A stretch of 64,000 nt of DNA from Kofleriaceae bacterium (GTDB lineage: Bacteria; Myxococcota_A; Polyangia; Haliangiales; Haliangiaceae), in the NCBI GenBank assembly GCA_020633495.1, contig JACKDR010000001.1, positions 248,001 to 312,000 of the forward strand, in the 5' to 3' direction. The notes below the pieces were generated by a model, which was given only the letters and a program-made list of their open reading frames with translations, ran no database searches and was not told where the DNA came from. The first letter of the stretch is position 1; each line of letters begins with the position of its first letter. The position numbers and the translations under genes are program-made. Positions 45,237 through 53,417 of the stretch are shown here, in pieces.

Positions 45237-45434
45237 CTCGAGGTGAGCGAACCATGTCGACCAGGCGACCTGACCCGGTTCGTCTTGCGGCAGATCTCCG
45301 ACGGCCGTCGGTCGAGCGCTCGAGGTGAGCGAACCACGTCGACCCGGCGACCTGACCCGGTTCGTCTTGTGGCAAATCTCCGACGGCCGTCGGTCGAGCG
45401 CTCGGGGTGAGCGAGGTTGTGAGATGCGCTCTAG
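45237..45434. repeat. 82-bp tandem repeat at the element's right end
   Basis: Units begin at 45237 and 45319 (about 95% alike), with a third partial unit from 45401 (CTCGGGGTGAGCGA) that runs into the right terminal repeat. Confidence 0.8.
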
Positions 45435-45470
45435 CGTCGCGTGACGCCGCGGCGGCGCCCGCCGCCGCGG

Positions 45471-46988
45471 TCACCGGCTGCCGTACAGCACGGTCAGATC
45501 GGTGGGCACGAACGGCGACGCGACCTCGTCCTGGCCGGGCGCGAGGTCGCAGACGAAGCCGTCGAGCAGCGCGCCAGGCTCCCACGTGATGTCGCACGAC
45601 AGCCGCAGGCGCTGCGCGGCCAGCCCGGTGTCGAGCTGGATCAGCTGGTACTCGAAGGTGACCAGCGTGAGGCTCGGGATCACCGGCGGGCCGCCGCCGT
45701 CACCGCCCGACGGCTCGGTGAGGTAGCCGGCGGCGACGACGATCGCCGCGTGCTCGCCGTCGGGCAGGATCGCCAGCCGCGACGCCGCCGCGAGGTCCGA
45801 GGTCATGACGATCAGGACGGTCTGGCCCTGGCCGTCGAGCGTGGTGGCGCGGGCGCGGCCCTCGAGCGTCGGCAGCGCCACCACCGTCGGCGTCCCGCCG
45901 GTGGCCGGCACCGACGCCAGGGTCAGGTGGGCGTCGGCGCCGTCGACGTGACCGGTCGCCCAGACCCGGCCCCGCGCCGCCGCCACCGCCGACGCGCCGG
46001 GCAGCTCGAGCAGCGTCGTCGGTGCCGCCGCGCCGGGCGCGACGCGGACCACGCGATCGCCGCACGGCAGGACCACCAGCACGGCGCCGTCGTCACCGAC
46101 CGCGACGTCGCCGGCGGGGCCGCCGAGGTCGAGCGTCGTCGGCGCGGCGCCGGCGTCGGCCAGCGCGATGCCGCGCAGGCGGGACGCGCCGCCGCAGAAC
46201 AGGTTGTCGAGCGGCGCCTCGACGACCCACGCGGTGGCGTCGTCGACCGCGACCGCGCCCGCCGGTCCGGTCGCGACGAAGCGCGCCGGCGTCGCGGCGT
46301 GGGCGCGCAGGGCCGCGACATCGACGATCGAGACCCCGGTCGGCGGCTCGCGGTGGCTCGCCACCGCCCAGCGCCCGTCGGTCGACAGCGCCAGGTCGTC
46401 GACCGGCCCGGCCAGCGTCACCGCGTCGGCGCCGTCGAGCGCGTGGGTCGCGGTCGACACCACGCGCAGCGCGTCGCCGGCGACGACGACCACGCCGGCG
46501 CCGTCCGGCAGCGCCGCGGCCGCGTCGACCGGGCCGGCCGCCGCGATCGTCGTGGCGTAGGCGTCGCCGGGCGCGCCGCCGGCGTCGGCGGCGAGCAACT
46601 CGGCGCCGCCGGCGACATAGGTGAACGGGCGCCGCAGGTGGATCGGCACCTCGACCTGCGCCCCGGCGACGACGTCGACCGGCGCCGCGGCGCGCCCGTA
46701 GGCGACGACGCGGCCCGACGCCACCACGCCGGTGAGCGCGAAGCGGACGTCGTCGCCGACCGGCAGGTCGCCGAAGTCGAGGTCGGCGCCGCGGCCGGGG
46801 TCGCGCACGGTCGCGGCGTGCACCACCGCGCCGTCGCGCTCCGACGTCAGCGTCAGCGCCGCCACCGGCCGGGTCAGCGGATCGAGCGCCGGGTCGTCGG
46901 GCACGTCGACCCGCACCGCGACGCCGCCGGGGTCGGCGCAGCCGGCGGCCAGCAGCAGGCAGCCCAGGACCTGGCGTCGCGCCGGCAT
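45471..46988 (-). CDS. Beta-propeller-like lipoprotein
   Basis: 505 residues. Signal with lipobox LAAGC, an N-terminal Ig-like segment (VAVRVDVPDDPALDPLTRPVAALTLTSERDG), then repeats with the strand pattern of a propeller (VDDLALSTDGRWAVASH, PAGDVAVGDDGAVLVVLPCGDRVVRVAPG, ASAVAAARGRVWATGHVDG). Two Cys pairs are likely disulfide-bonded. Nothing indicates an enzyme. TACGAT lies 8 nt before the ATG. Its 3' end lies 36 bp from the inverted-repeat element. Confidence 0.75.
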   Translation of the reverse strand: MPARRQVLGCLLLAAGCADPGGVAVRVDVPDDPALDPLTRPVAALTLTSERDGAVVHAATVRDPGRGADLDFGDLPVGDDVRFALTGVVASGRVVAYGRAAAPVDVVAGAQVEVPIHLRRPFTYVAGGAELLAADAGGAPGDAYATTIAAAGPVDAAAALPDGAGVVVVAGDALRVVSTATHALDGADAVTLAGPVDDLALSTDGRWAVASHREPPTGVSIVDVAALRAHAATPARFVATGPAGAVAVDDATAWVVEAPLDNLFCGGASRLRGIALADAGAAPTTLDLGGPAGDVAVGDDGAVLVVLPCGDRVVRVAPGAAAPTTLLELPGASAVAAARGRVWATGHVDGADAHLTLASVPATGGTPTVVALPTLEGRARATTLDGQGQTVLIVMTSDLAAASRLAILPDGEHAAIVVAAGYLTEPSGGDGGGPPVIPSLTLVTFEYQLIQLDTGLAAQRLRLSCDITWEPGALLDGFVCDLAPGQDEVASPFVPTDLTVLYGSR

Positions 46989-46996
46989 GCGTCGCG

Positions 46997-47002
46997 ATCG
47001 TA
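46997..47002 (-). promoter_or_regulatory. -10-like hexamer TACGAT, 8 nt before start at 46988
   Basis: Minus-strand TAnnnT near the ATG; no ribosome site. Confidence 0.45.
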
Positions 47003-47024
47003 CACCCCGGCCCGCGATCGCCGG

Positions 47025-47576
47025 TCAGGTTCCGTCGACCGCGATCGTCGGGCCGCCGATCGCGGCGACCGCCGCGGCGGTCTCGGCCGCGAGGCTCGCG
47101 GCGCGGGCGCGGCCGTAGCAGACCGCGACCGGCCGGGTGGCGCCGTCGTCGAGCTCGGCGACCACCGCGACCCGCACCGACGGCCGCCCCGGGACCAGCT
47201 TGACCCGCGCCCCGCCGCGCTCGACGCGCAGCCGGCGCAGCCGCGCGGTGTCGAACCGGACCGTGCGGGTCGGCGCCGGCGCGCTGGTCGCCGCGATCTC
47301 GCCGGCGGTGATCCGCAGCTCGACCCGGGCCATCGCGACCCGCACGAACGCCCACGCCACCAGGCCGTCCATGAGCAAGGTCGCCGCCGCGACCCCGGCC
47401 GCCATGATCGGCGGCACGAGCGCGAACAGCGCCGCCGCCAGCAGCAGCGTGGGAATCGCCGACATCGCGGCGACCGCGCCGATGCGCGCGACCAGCGGCC
47501 CCTGGGCGATCACCACCGCGGTGGCGGCGCGCTGGATCGTCAGCTCGGGGTCGGCGGGCGCGGGCATCGGCGGCAT
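47025..47576 (-). CDS. Hypothetical protein with two or three membrane helices
   Basis: 183 residues from ATG 47576 (GGCAGG immediately upstream). A short N-terminal part, a helix pair (LVARIGAVAAMSAIPTLLLAAALFALV and IMAAGVAAATLLMDGLVAWAFV), then a soluble beta domain (RVELRITAGEIAATS, VRVAVVAELDDG). The layout resembles small PH-like bacterial membrane proteins, but no family is recognised with confidence. It lies 36 bp upstream of the propeller lipoprotein gene on the same strand. Confidence 0.65.
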   Translation of the reverse strand: MPPMPAPADPELTIQRAATAVVIAQGPLVARIGAVAAMSAIPTLLLAAALFALVPPIMAAGVAAATLLMDGLVAWAFVRVAMARVELRITAGEIAATSAPAPTRTVRFDTARLRRLRVERGGARVKLVPGRPSVRVAVVAELDDGATRPVAVCYGRARAASLAAETAAAVAAIGGPTIAVDGT

Positions 47577-47744
47577 CCTGCCCTGCGCCCGACATCGCGG
47601 CAAGGCGCCGTCGTCCTACGTGTCGGTGTCGGTGTCTCGACGGCCTGACGCGACGGATCTCGCACGATCCGGCACGGCGCGACGCGGCGAACCGTGACGA
47701 TCCGCGGGCCTGGCCGTGGCACGCTGGTTGAACCACCGGGGCCC

Positions 47745-48296
47745 ATGACCACGAACCTCGCCTCGCGCCGCGCCGCCCTGACCCTGTCGCTGCTCGTCTC
47801 CACCGGCGTGGCCGGGTGCGGCGCCACCGGCGACTGGTTCCCCTCCGACGTCGACGAGGCCAAGTCGCTGGCCGCCGACACCCAGGCGGTCGGCCGGGTC
47901 TGCGACGCCTTCGCCGACTGGGTCTACGACCAGTACCGCGACTCCCTCGCGGTCGAGATCGCGTGCACCGCGTCCGGCATCGAGCAGAGCGCCGACGCCG
48001 CCGCCTGCGGCGCCTTCGTCCGCGACTGCATCGACGACCCGCCCGCCGAGGTCGCGGCGGCCGCCGATGCGCTGATCGCCGCCGTCGGCTGCGGCGCGAT
48101 CTCGTACCAGCCCAGCGGCTGCGGCCAGACCATCTCGGATCTGCGGATCTGCCTCGACGACGTCAGCGTCGAGCTCGACCAGCTGCGCTACACCGTCGAG
48201 TGCACCGCCGCCGGCCAGCCGCTGTCGCCGGCGGCGCTGACGATCGATGTGCCGGCGTCGTGCCTGGCGATCGAGAACGCGTGCCCGACGCCGTGA
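47745..48296 (+). CDS. Cys-containing lipoprotein
   Basis: 183 residues. Signal with lipobox VAGC, then a helical domain with evenly spaced Cys residues (VCDAFADWVYDQY, IACTASGI, CGAFVRDCI, GCGAI, GCGQTI, RICLDDV), likely several disulfides. Not obviously a member of the EDGWS family of paralogs A to C. Function unknown. It is followed after about 110 bp by the kinase-hydrolase gene with its own promoter-like element. Confidence 0.72.
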   Translation: MTTNLASRRAALTLSLLVSTGVAGCGATGDWFPSDVDEAKSLAADTQAVGRVCDAFADWVYDQYRDSLAVEIACTASGIEQSADAAACGAFVRDCIDDPPAEVAAAADALIAAVGCGAISYQPSGCGQTISDLRICLDDVSVELDQLRYTVECTAAGQPLSPAALTIDVPASCLAIENACPTP

Positions 48297-48393
48297 CCGG
48301 CGCCGCACCGGGCCGCGACCGCGCCACCGTAACTCGCGTGGTCGGGCTCACCTCCGCCGGCTTTCGGTCGTCGCCGTCGCCTTCGCCCTGCCC

Positions 48394-48399
48394 TATGAT
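48394..48399 (+). promoter_or_regulatory. -10-like hexamer TATGAT, 10 nt before GTG at 48410
   Basis: Closest match to the sigma-70 -10 consensus in the window. An in-frame ATG (48395) lies inside it, so initiation at GTG 48410 is preferred. Confidence 0.5.
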
Positions 48400-48409
48400 C
48401 CAGGCTCCG

Positions 48410-50374
48410 GTGTCCGCCCAGCCCGAGCTCGCCACCCCCACCGACGACCCCGACCGCGACCCGGCCGGCGCCAAGCGGGCCGGCGACTACGTCCTGGTCC
48501 GGCGCATCGGCTCGGGCGGCATGGGCGAGGTCTGGCTGGGGCGGCACGTCCTCAGCGGCTCGCTCGGCGCGGTCAAGCGGATCGGGCGCGCCGGCCAGCG
48601 CACCGCGATCGTCGGCGCCTACTTCGCGCGCGAGGGCCGCGCGATCACCCGGCTCGATCACCCGCACATCGTGCCGCTGATCGACATCGGCGCCGACTAC
48701 CTGGTGACCGCGTTCGTCGACGGCGGCGACCTCGCGCGGCGGCTGCAGACGCCGATCGCGCCGGCCGCGGCGCTCCACCTGGCCCGGCAGATCGCCGACG
48801 CGCTGGTCCACGCCCACGACCGCGGCGTCGTCCACCGCGACGTCAAGCCGTCGAACGTGCTGGTCGACCGCCGCGGCAACGCCTACCTGACCGACTTCGG
48901 CCTGGCCGCGCTCGTCGACGACCCCGACGACCCGCGCCCCGGCGCCGGCACGCCGCTGTTCATGGCGCCCGAGCAGCGCCGCGGCGAGCCCGCCGGGCCC
49001 GCCGCCGACCAGTACGCGCTCGGCCGCACGCTGCTGGAGATGCTGATCGGCGGCCGCGTCCCGCTCGATCGCGAGAGCGCCCTCGCCGAGCTGCCCGCGG
49101 GCCTGCCCGACCCGCTGCGGGCGCTGCTCGAGCGCGCCACCGCGGCGCGCGCCGAGGACCGGTTCCCGTCGATGCGCGCCCTCGCCGACGCGCTGGCCGC
49201 GATCGTCGCCGATCACGCGACGCCGCCGCGGCGCCTGGCGCCGATCCTGCGCGACCCCGACGCCTTCCGCTGGGCCGCGGGCGCCCACGCCGTCGTCGAC
49301 GTCGGCCCCGACGTCAGCCGCGCCGACTACCGCCTGCGCGACCTGGTCGCCGCCGGCCTGCTGCCGCGCGACGACGTCGACGAGGTCCTCGATCGCGCCG
49401 GCCTCGCCGACATCGGGTTCGCGGCGTGGGGCGATCGCGGCCGGCTCGGCGCGCTGACCGCGGCCGACGCGCTGACCCGCGCCACCGACGTCGTGATCCT
49501 GCTGCACGGCTTCGGCCACACCCGGGAGGCGTGGGGCAGCCTGGCCCGCGCGGTGTGCCGCGACAACGCGCAGGCGCTGGTGCTGGCGCCCGACGTCCAC
49601 GGCTTCGGCGAGACCCGGTTCCGGCGGACCCCGACGATCGCGCAGGCCAGCATGGTCGGGCTGGCCCGCGCCGTCGACGACTGGCGCCGCCTGCTCGGGG
49701 TCGCGACGATCCCGACCGCGCTGGTCGGCCACTCGATGTGCGGGCTGGCGCTGCTGACGATCGACGACGACGGCGCCGGCCTGCGGGTGGCGCGGATCGC
49801 GGTGACCCCGACGCTGGCGAGCCACGATCCGGCGCTGTGCCGGCGGTTCCGCAACCAGGCGCGCCTCGCGGCGACGATCGGACGCATCGCGCCGCTGCGG
49901 CGCTGGTTCATCCGGCGCTCGGCGACGCGCGTCGAGCAGAACCGCCACCTCGTGCCCGAGGCGGCCAGGCTGATGGCCGAGGAGATCGCGCGCATGCCGG
50001 GCGGCGTGCTGCACCGCGTGGCCCGCGCGATCGGCGACGCGCCGCCGCGGCTGGGCCGCCAGAGCCGGGTCGCGGTCGTGGTCGCGGTCGACGATCCGCT
50101 GATGGACTTCGCGGCGCTCGATCGCGCGATCGCCGACGTCGGGATCGCGCCCGAGCACGTCCACCGCTTCCCCGACGGCGGCCACCACCCGCACGTCGAG
50201 AGCGCCGCGCACCCCGAGTGGAGCGCGCGCAACGGCCTCGATCTGGCGCGCGTGATCGACGCGATGCTGGTGTCGGCGGCCGAGGCGCCGGTGCTCGACG
50301 GTGACTCGCCGGTCGGGCTCGACTCGACGGTGCAGCTGCACACCACGGTCGCCGGCTCGAGCGACAGCGTCTGA
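48410..50374 (+). CDS. Ser/Thr protein kinase-alpha/beta hydrolase fusion
   Basis: 654 residues from GTG 48410. The kinase domain at about 25-275 is intact: GSGGMGEVWLG, LGAVKRI, HRDVKPSN, DFGLAAL and GTPLFMAPEQ. A linker of about 80 residues follows, then an alpha/beta hydrolase domain at about 365-625: VVILLHGFGHTREAWG (oxyanion loop), VGHSMCGLAL (nucleophile Ser in GxSxG), DDPLMDFA (candidate acid) and GGHHPHVE (catalytic His). No membrane helix is seen, so it is likely cytoplasmic. Kinases with an attached hydrolase are unusual; the hydrolase may be regulated by, or act next to, phosphorylation. Confidence 0.9.
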   Translation: MSAQPELATPTDDPDRDPAGAKRAGDYVLVRRIGSGGMGEVWLGRHVLSGSLGAVKRIGRAGQRTAIVGAYFAREGRAITRLDHPHIVPLIDIGADYLVTAFVDGGDLARRLQTPIAPAAALHLARQIADALVHAHDRGVVHRDVKPSNVLVDRRGNAYLTDFGLAALVDDPDDPRPGAGTPLFMAPEQRRGEPAGPAADQYALGRTLLEMLIGGRVPLDRESALAELPAGLPDPLRALLERATAARAEDRFPSMRALADALAAIVADHATPPRRLAPILRDPDAFRWAAGAHAVVDVGPDVSRADYRLRDLVAAGLLPRDDVDEVLDRAGLADIGFAAWGDRGRLGALTAADALTRATDVVILLHGFGHTREAWGSLARAVCRDNAQALVLAPDVHGFGETRFRRTPTIAQASMVGLARAVDDWRRLLGVATIPTALVGHSMCGLALLTIDDDGAGLRVARIAVTPTLASHDPALCRRFRNQARLAATIGRIAPLRRWFIRRSATRVEQNRHLVPEAARLMAEEIARMPGGVLHRVARAIGDAPPRLGRQSRVAVVVAVDDPLMDFAALDRAIADVGIAPEHVHRFPDGGHHPHVESAAHPEWSARNGLDLARVIDAMLVSAAEAPVLDGDSPVGLDSTVQLHTTVAGSSDSV

Positions 50375-50393
50375 GAGGTCGTGAAACGACCTC
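50375..50393 (+). terminator. Hairpin directly after the kinase-hydrolase stop
   Basis: GAGGTCGT-GAA-ACGACCTC: an 8-bp perfect stem with a 3-nt loop, starting one base after the stop. There is no U-tract, so termination is possible but not certain. Confidence 0.4.
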
Positions 50394-50706
50394 GTCCCGT
50401 GCAGGCAGGTCGGACGTTCCTCGTCGGAGCCGCCGATCATGCGGCGCGCGAGACGCGAAGGCTTCTCACGCGCTGACCGGCGCGGCGCGCTGACCGCGCC
50501 TCGGTGACGCGCGATCGCCGAGGCGGCGTCACCGCGCCGGGTGGCAGCTCGGCTGGCCGGTGTCGCCACCGGCGACGCCGGTGACGTCCGCTCGTCGGAC
50601 GACGCGCGCCACGACGGCGCCAGGGCCGCGGCGCCTGGTCCGGACGCCGGACGCCGCGGTTGGTCCGCGCCCTGCAACCGTGGGCGCGGCGAAAGGCAGG
50701 CTGACC
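50394..50706. other. Intergenic stretch without a recognisable gene
   Basis: 313 bp between the hairpin and the ATG at 50707. No frame shows persuasive coding content and no strong palindrome or promoter consensus stands out. AAAGGCAGG at about 50692-50700 is the ribosome site of the next gene. Confidence 0.5.
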
Positions 50707-51411
50707 ATGAAGCGAAGCGCAATCGGATTCACGCGCACCTTGGTGCTGTCCGCGACCACCGTCGCGGTCGGCGCCGGCTGCGCGACGGTGGACGGCGGCG
50801 GCGACGACGGCGACGCCGACGCGCTGATCACGACCCTCGCCGCCGGCGAACGGCTCGTGATCGATCCCGCGGGCAGCGCGATCGAGCTGCGCGCCGCGCT
50901 CGACCGCGGCGATCACGTCGACGTCGCCGACGTCGAGCTGCGGGTCGAGCACGGCGCGATCACGGTGCGCGCGGTCGCGCCGGCCCCGGCGCCCGGCGCC
51001 GACCCCGGCGCCCCGACGCCCGCCACCGACCTCGTCCTCGACGCCGAGCTGGCGTTCGCGCCGGTGGCGCTGCCCGACGACCTCGGCCCGGGCGACCTCC
51101 GCCTGGTCGACGTCGCGGTCGCGACCGCCGCGCCGGCCCGCTGCACGCCGCGGTGGACCGCGGATCAGGTCGCGTGCGACCTCGACCTCGAGCTCGACCT
51201 GCGCTGGAGCCTGGCCCGGGACGGCTGGACCTACCCGCTGGGCGGCCAGGCGCTGCGACCGATCGCCGTCGCCACGACGGTGACGCGCACCGCGGACGGC
51301 CTGCGGGTCGACGCCGCCGGCGGCGCCGACGGCACGGTGTGGCGCTGGGCCGGCGTCGCCGAGCTCGACGAGGTCGCGGTCGTGCTCGCCGCCGGCGCGG
51401 ACGTCGACTGA
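50707..51411 (+). CDS. Hypothetical lipoprotein
   Basis: 234 residues. Signal with lipobox VGAGC, then an Asp-rich spacer and a beta-rich domain (LVLDAELAFAPVAL, VACDLDLELDLRWSLARDGWTYPLGG, PIAVATTVTRTADGLRVDAAGG). One Cys pair in the domain. No family is recognised. GGCAGG upstream supports the start. It lies 51 bp ahead of the ABC1 kinase gene, which has its own -10-like element. Confidence 0.7.
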   Translation: MKRSAIGFTRTLVLSATTVAVGAGCATVDGGGDDGDADALITTLAAGERLVIDPAGSAIELRAALDRGDHVDVADVELRVEHGAITVRAVAPAPAPGADPGAPTPATDLVLDAELAFAPVALPDDLGPGDLRLVDVAVATAAPARCTPRWTADQVACDLDLELDLRWSLARDGWTYPLGGQALRPIAVATTVTRTADGLRVDAAGGADGTVWRWAGVAELDEVAVVLAAGADVD

Positions 51412-51448
51412 CCGCGGGCGCCGTCGCCGCGGCGCCCGGCATCCGGGC

Positions 51449-51454
51449 TACCAT
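51449..51454 (+). promoter_or_regulatory. -10-like hexamer TACCAT, 8 nt before start at 51463
   Basis: TAnnnT at leaderless spacing with no ribosome site. Confidence 0.45.
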
Positions 51455-51462
51455 CGCCGCGG

Positions 51463-52806
51463 ATGAGGCAGTGGCCCGGCAACGTCGTCCGCTTCCTGGC
51501 GATCGTGCTGGTCGTGGTGGTCGGCGCGATCGCCTACGGCGTGGCGCGCCTGGCGACGCTGCTGCTGTACTGGCGCCGCGCCCGCCGCCGCGCCGCGGTG
51601 GCCCGGCTGCGCGGCCGCCTGCTGCGCTGGGCCATGACGCTGCTGGGCGCCACCTTCATCAAGCTCGGCCAGGTCCTCAGCACCCGCCCCGACCTGCTCG
51701 AGCCCGAGACGATCGACGAGCTCCGGCACCTGCAGGACCGGCTGCACGCGTTCGGCTACCGCAAGGTGCGGCGCATCATCGAGGCCGACCTCGGCGGCCG
51801 CGTCGAGGACCACTTCGCCGAGCTCGACCGCCGTCCGGTCGCCGCCGCCAGCGTCGCGCAGGTCCACCGCGGCCTCCTCCACGACGGCACCGAGGTCGCG
51901 GTCAAGGTCGTGCGCCCCGAGGTCCGCGGCACGATCGAGCGTGACGGCCGCCTGCTCCACTTCTTCGCCCGCATCGCCGAGCTGTCGCGGACCGCGCGGC
52001 TGTCGCGACCGGTCGATCACTGTCGCGAGCTCATCGACGGCATCCTGATGCAGACCGACCTGCGCGGCGAGGCCGCCCACTACGAGCGCTTCCGCGCCAA
52101 CTTCGCCGGCGTCCCGGGCCTACGCTTCCCGACGGTGTTCCCGGCGCAGTCGAGCGAGCGGGTCCTGACCATGAGCTTCGAGCGCGGCCGCAAGATCGAC
52201 GCGCTCGGCGCGGGCGGCCACCCCGAGCTGGCGCTGGTCACCCGCCGGACCTTCTTCAAGATGTGCTTCGAGGACGGCTTCGTCCACGCCGACCTCCACC
52301 CCGGCAACATGCTGGTCGGCGACGACGGTGACCTCGTGATCTTCGACGTCGGCCTGGTCAAGCACCTCGACGCCGAGCTGCTCTTGCAGCTGGTCGACTT
52401 CTCGCGCTGCGTCGCGATGGGCACCAGCGCCGACTTCGTCGGTCACCTGCGCCGCTTCCACACCTACATGGGCGACGTCGACTGGGACGAGGTCCAGCGC
52501 GACGCCGAGGCCTTCGTGGCCCGGTTCCGCGATCGGACCTCGGCGGAGCTGGAGATGGGCGTCTTCATCCGCGACGTCTTCGCGATCGGGCGCAAGCACA
52601 AGATCCAGCCCCTGCCGGAGATGACGCTGATCCTGGTCGGCGTCGTCACCTCCGAGGGCATCGCCAAGATGCTCGACCCCGGCGTCAACACGTTCCACGA
52701 GATGGCCGCGTTCCTGATGCCGCTCGCGCAGCGGCTCGGGCTCGGGCCGGCCGCGCCGGCGCCCGCGCCGGGCGCGGGCGCGGTCACGACGCCCGATCCA
52801 GCCTGA
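51463..52806 (+). CDS. ABC1/AarF (UbiB) family kinase-like protein
   Basis: 447 residues. An N-terminal hydrophobic helix (VVRFLAIVLVVVVGAIAYGVARL) makes it membrane-bound, unlike the ABC1 protein at 23.4 kb. Conserved motifs: LGATFIKLGQVLSTRPDLL (KxGQ), VAAASVAQVHRG, TEVAVKVVRP, TDLRGEAAHYERF, FVHADLHPGNMLV and IFDVGLVKHL. This is the AarF/UbiB type, which assists ubiquinone biosynthesis or lipid transport in Gram-negative bacteria. An Ala/Pro tail ends the protein. Confidence 0.9.
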   Translation: MRQWPGNVVRFLAIVLVVVVGAIAYGVARLATLLLYWRRARRRAAVARLRGRLLRWAMTLLGATFIKLGQVLSTRPDLLEPETIDELRHLQDRLHAFGYRKVRRIIEADLGGRVEDHFAELDRRPVAAASVAQVHRGLLHDGTEVAVKVVRPEVRGTIERDGRLLHFFARIAELSRTARLSRPVDHCRELIDGILMQTDLRGEAAHYERFRANFAGVPGLRFPTVFPAQSSERVLTMSFERGRKIDALGAGGHPELALVTRRTFFKMCFEDGFVHADLHPGNMLVGDDGDLVIFDVGLVKHLDAELLLQLVDFSRCVAMGTSADFVGHLRRFHTYMGDVDWDEVQRDAEAFVARFRDRTSAELEMGVFIRDVFAIGRKHKIQPLPEMTLILVGVVTSEGIAKMLDPGVNTFHEMAAFLMPLAQRLGLGPAAPAPAPGAGAVTTPDPA

Positions 52807-52841
52807 CCGGCCGCGCCGGGTGTGCGAGGATGCGCCGGCCC

Positions 52842-53381
52842 ATGACACCGCTCTTCATCGACGGGACCGAGGAACGCGCCGCCGAGCTGCGCCGCATCGT
52901 GCCGGCGCTGCGCTTCGAGCTCGCCGGCCTCCCGGTGGGGTACTCGACCAGCGCGCCGGATCCGGCGACCCGCGCCCACGACATGGTGGTCGCCGCCGAG
53001 CACGTCGAGCCGTGCTTCGCCGAGGCCGTCGATCTCACGACGATGGAGGGCAAGAGCCTGCGGCTCGAGCTCGACTCCGAGAACGACAACCGGTTCTGCC
53101 GCTGGTTCCGCGAGACCCCGGTGCGGCTGCACCTGTGCGTCGCGCTGCGCCGCGCGCCGGGCGCCGAGATCGAGCTGTTCGGCGCCGAGTGCGAGGGCCG
53201 GATCGCCGACCAGCCCGCGGGGCCGCGGCCGTTCGGATGGGATCGCCTGTTCGTCCCCGACGGCTACACCCGCACGCTCGCCGAGCTGGCCGAGGCGCCG
53301 GGCGGCGACGATCCCGACCCGGTCGGCCTGCGCGGCCTGGTCTACGGCGATCTGGCGCGCGCGCTCGGCTTCACCGCCTGA
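52842..53381 (+). CDS. Ham1/ITPase-like protein with altered N-terminus
   Basis: 179 residues. The C-terminal half fits the non-canonical purine NTP pyrophosphatase family: FGAECEGRIADQP, then GPRPFGWDRLFVPDGYTRTLAEL. The N-terminal nucleotide-binding motif, normally TGNxxKxxE, reads DGTEERAAEL, and the conserved acidic-site block is diverged. The protein may thus be inactive on ITP or act on something else. It follows the ABC1 gene by 35 bp on the same strand and is convergent with the lipoprotein at 53418. Confidence 0.6.
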   Translation: MTPLFIDGTEERAAELRRIVPALRFELAGLPVGYSTSAPDPATRAHDMVVAAEHVEPCFAEAVDLTTMEGKSLRLELDSENDNRFCRWFRETPVRLHLCVALRRAPGAEIELFGAECEGRIADQPAGPRPFGWDRLFVPDGYTRTLAELAEAPGGDDPDPVGLRGLVYGDLARALGFTA

Positions 53382-53417
53382 GCCGGCGGCCCCGGCCTGC
53401 CCGCGCGGCGCGGCGCG

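Larger units (their letters stand above)
44798..45434. repeat. 637-bp non-coding element with perfect 20-bp terminal inverted repeats
   Basis: Left end CTAGAGCGCATCTCACAACC (44798-44817) is the exact reverse complement of 45415-45434. The interior shows tandem duplications at both ends and a long internal inverted pair. No convincing protein is encoded: frames stay open on both strands only because stops are rare at this GC. It resembles a MITE-like or palindromic-repeat element rather than a gene. No target-site duplication is evident beyond CTAG, which belongs to the repeats. Confidence 0.75.

Noticed and set aside
44802..45434. Several open frames of 60-250 codons within the inverted-repeat element
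   Set aside because: They are repetitive and Arg/Pro-rich, exist on both strands at once and follow the DNA repeats; no start signal or family.
48395..48409. ATG at 48395 as the start of the kinase-hydrolase gene
   Set aside because: It lies inside TATGAT, the best -10-like element; GTG 48410 fits the spacing seen elsewhere.
50375..50393. Certain intrinsic terminator
   Set aside because: The stem is perfect but there is no T-run; kept only as a possible terminator.
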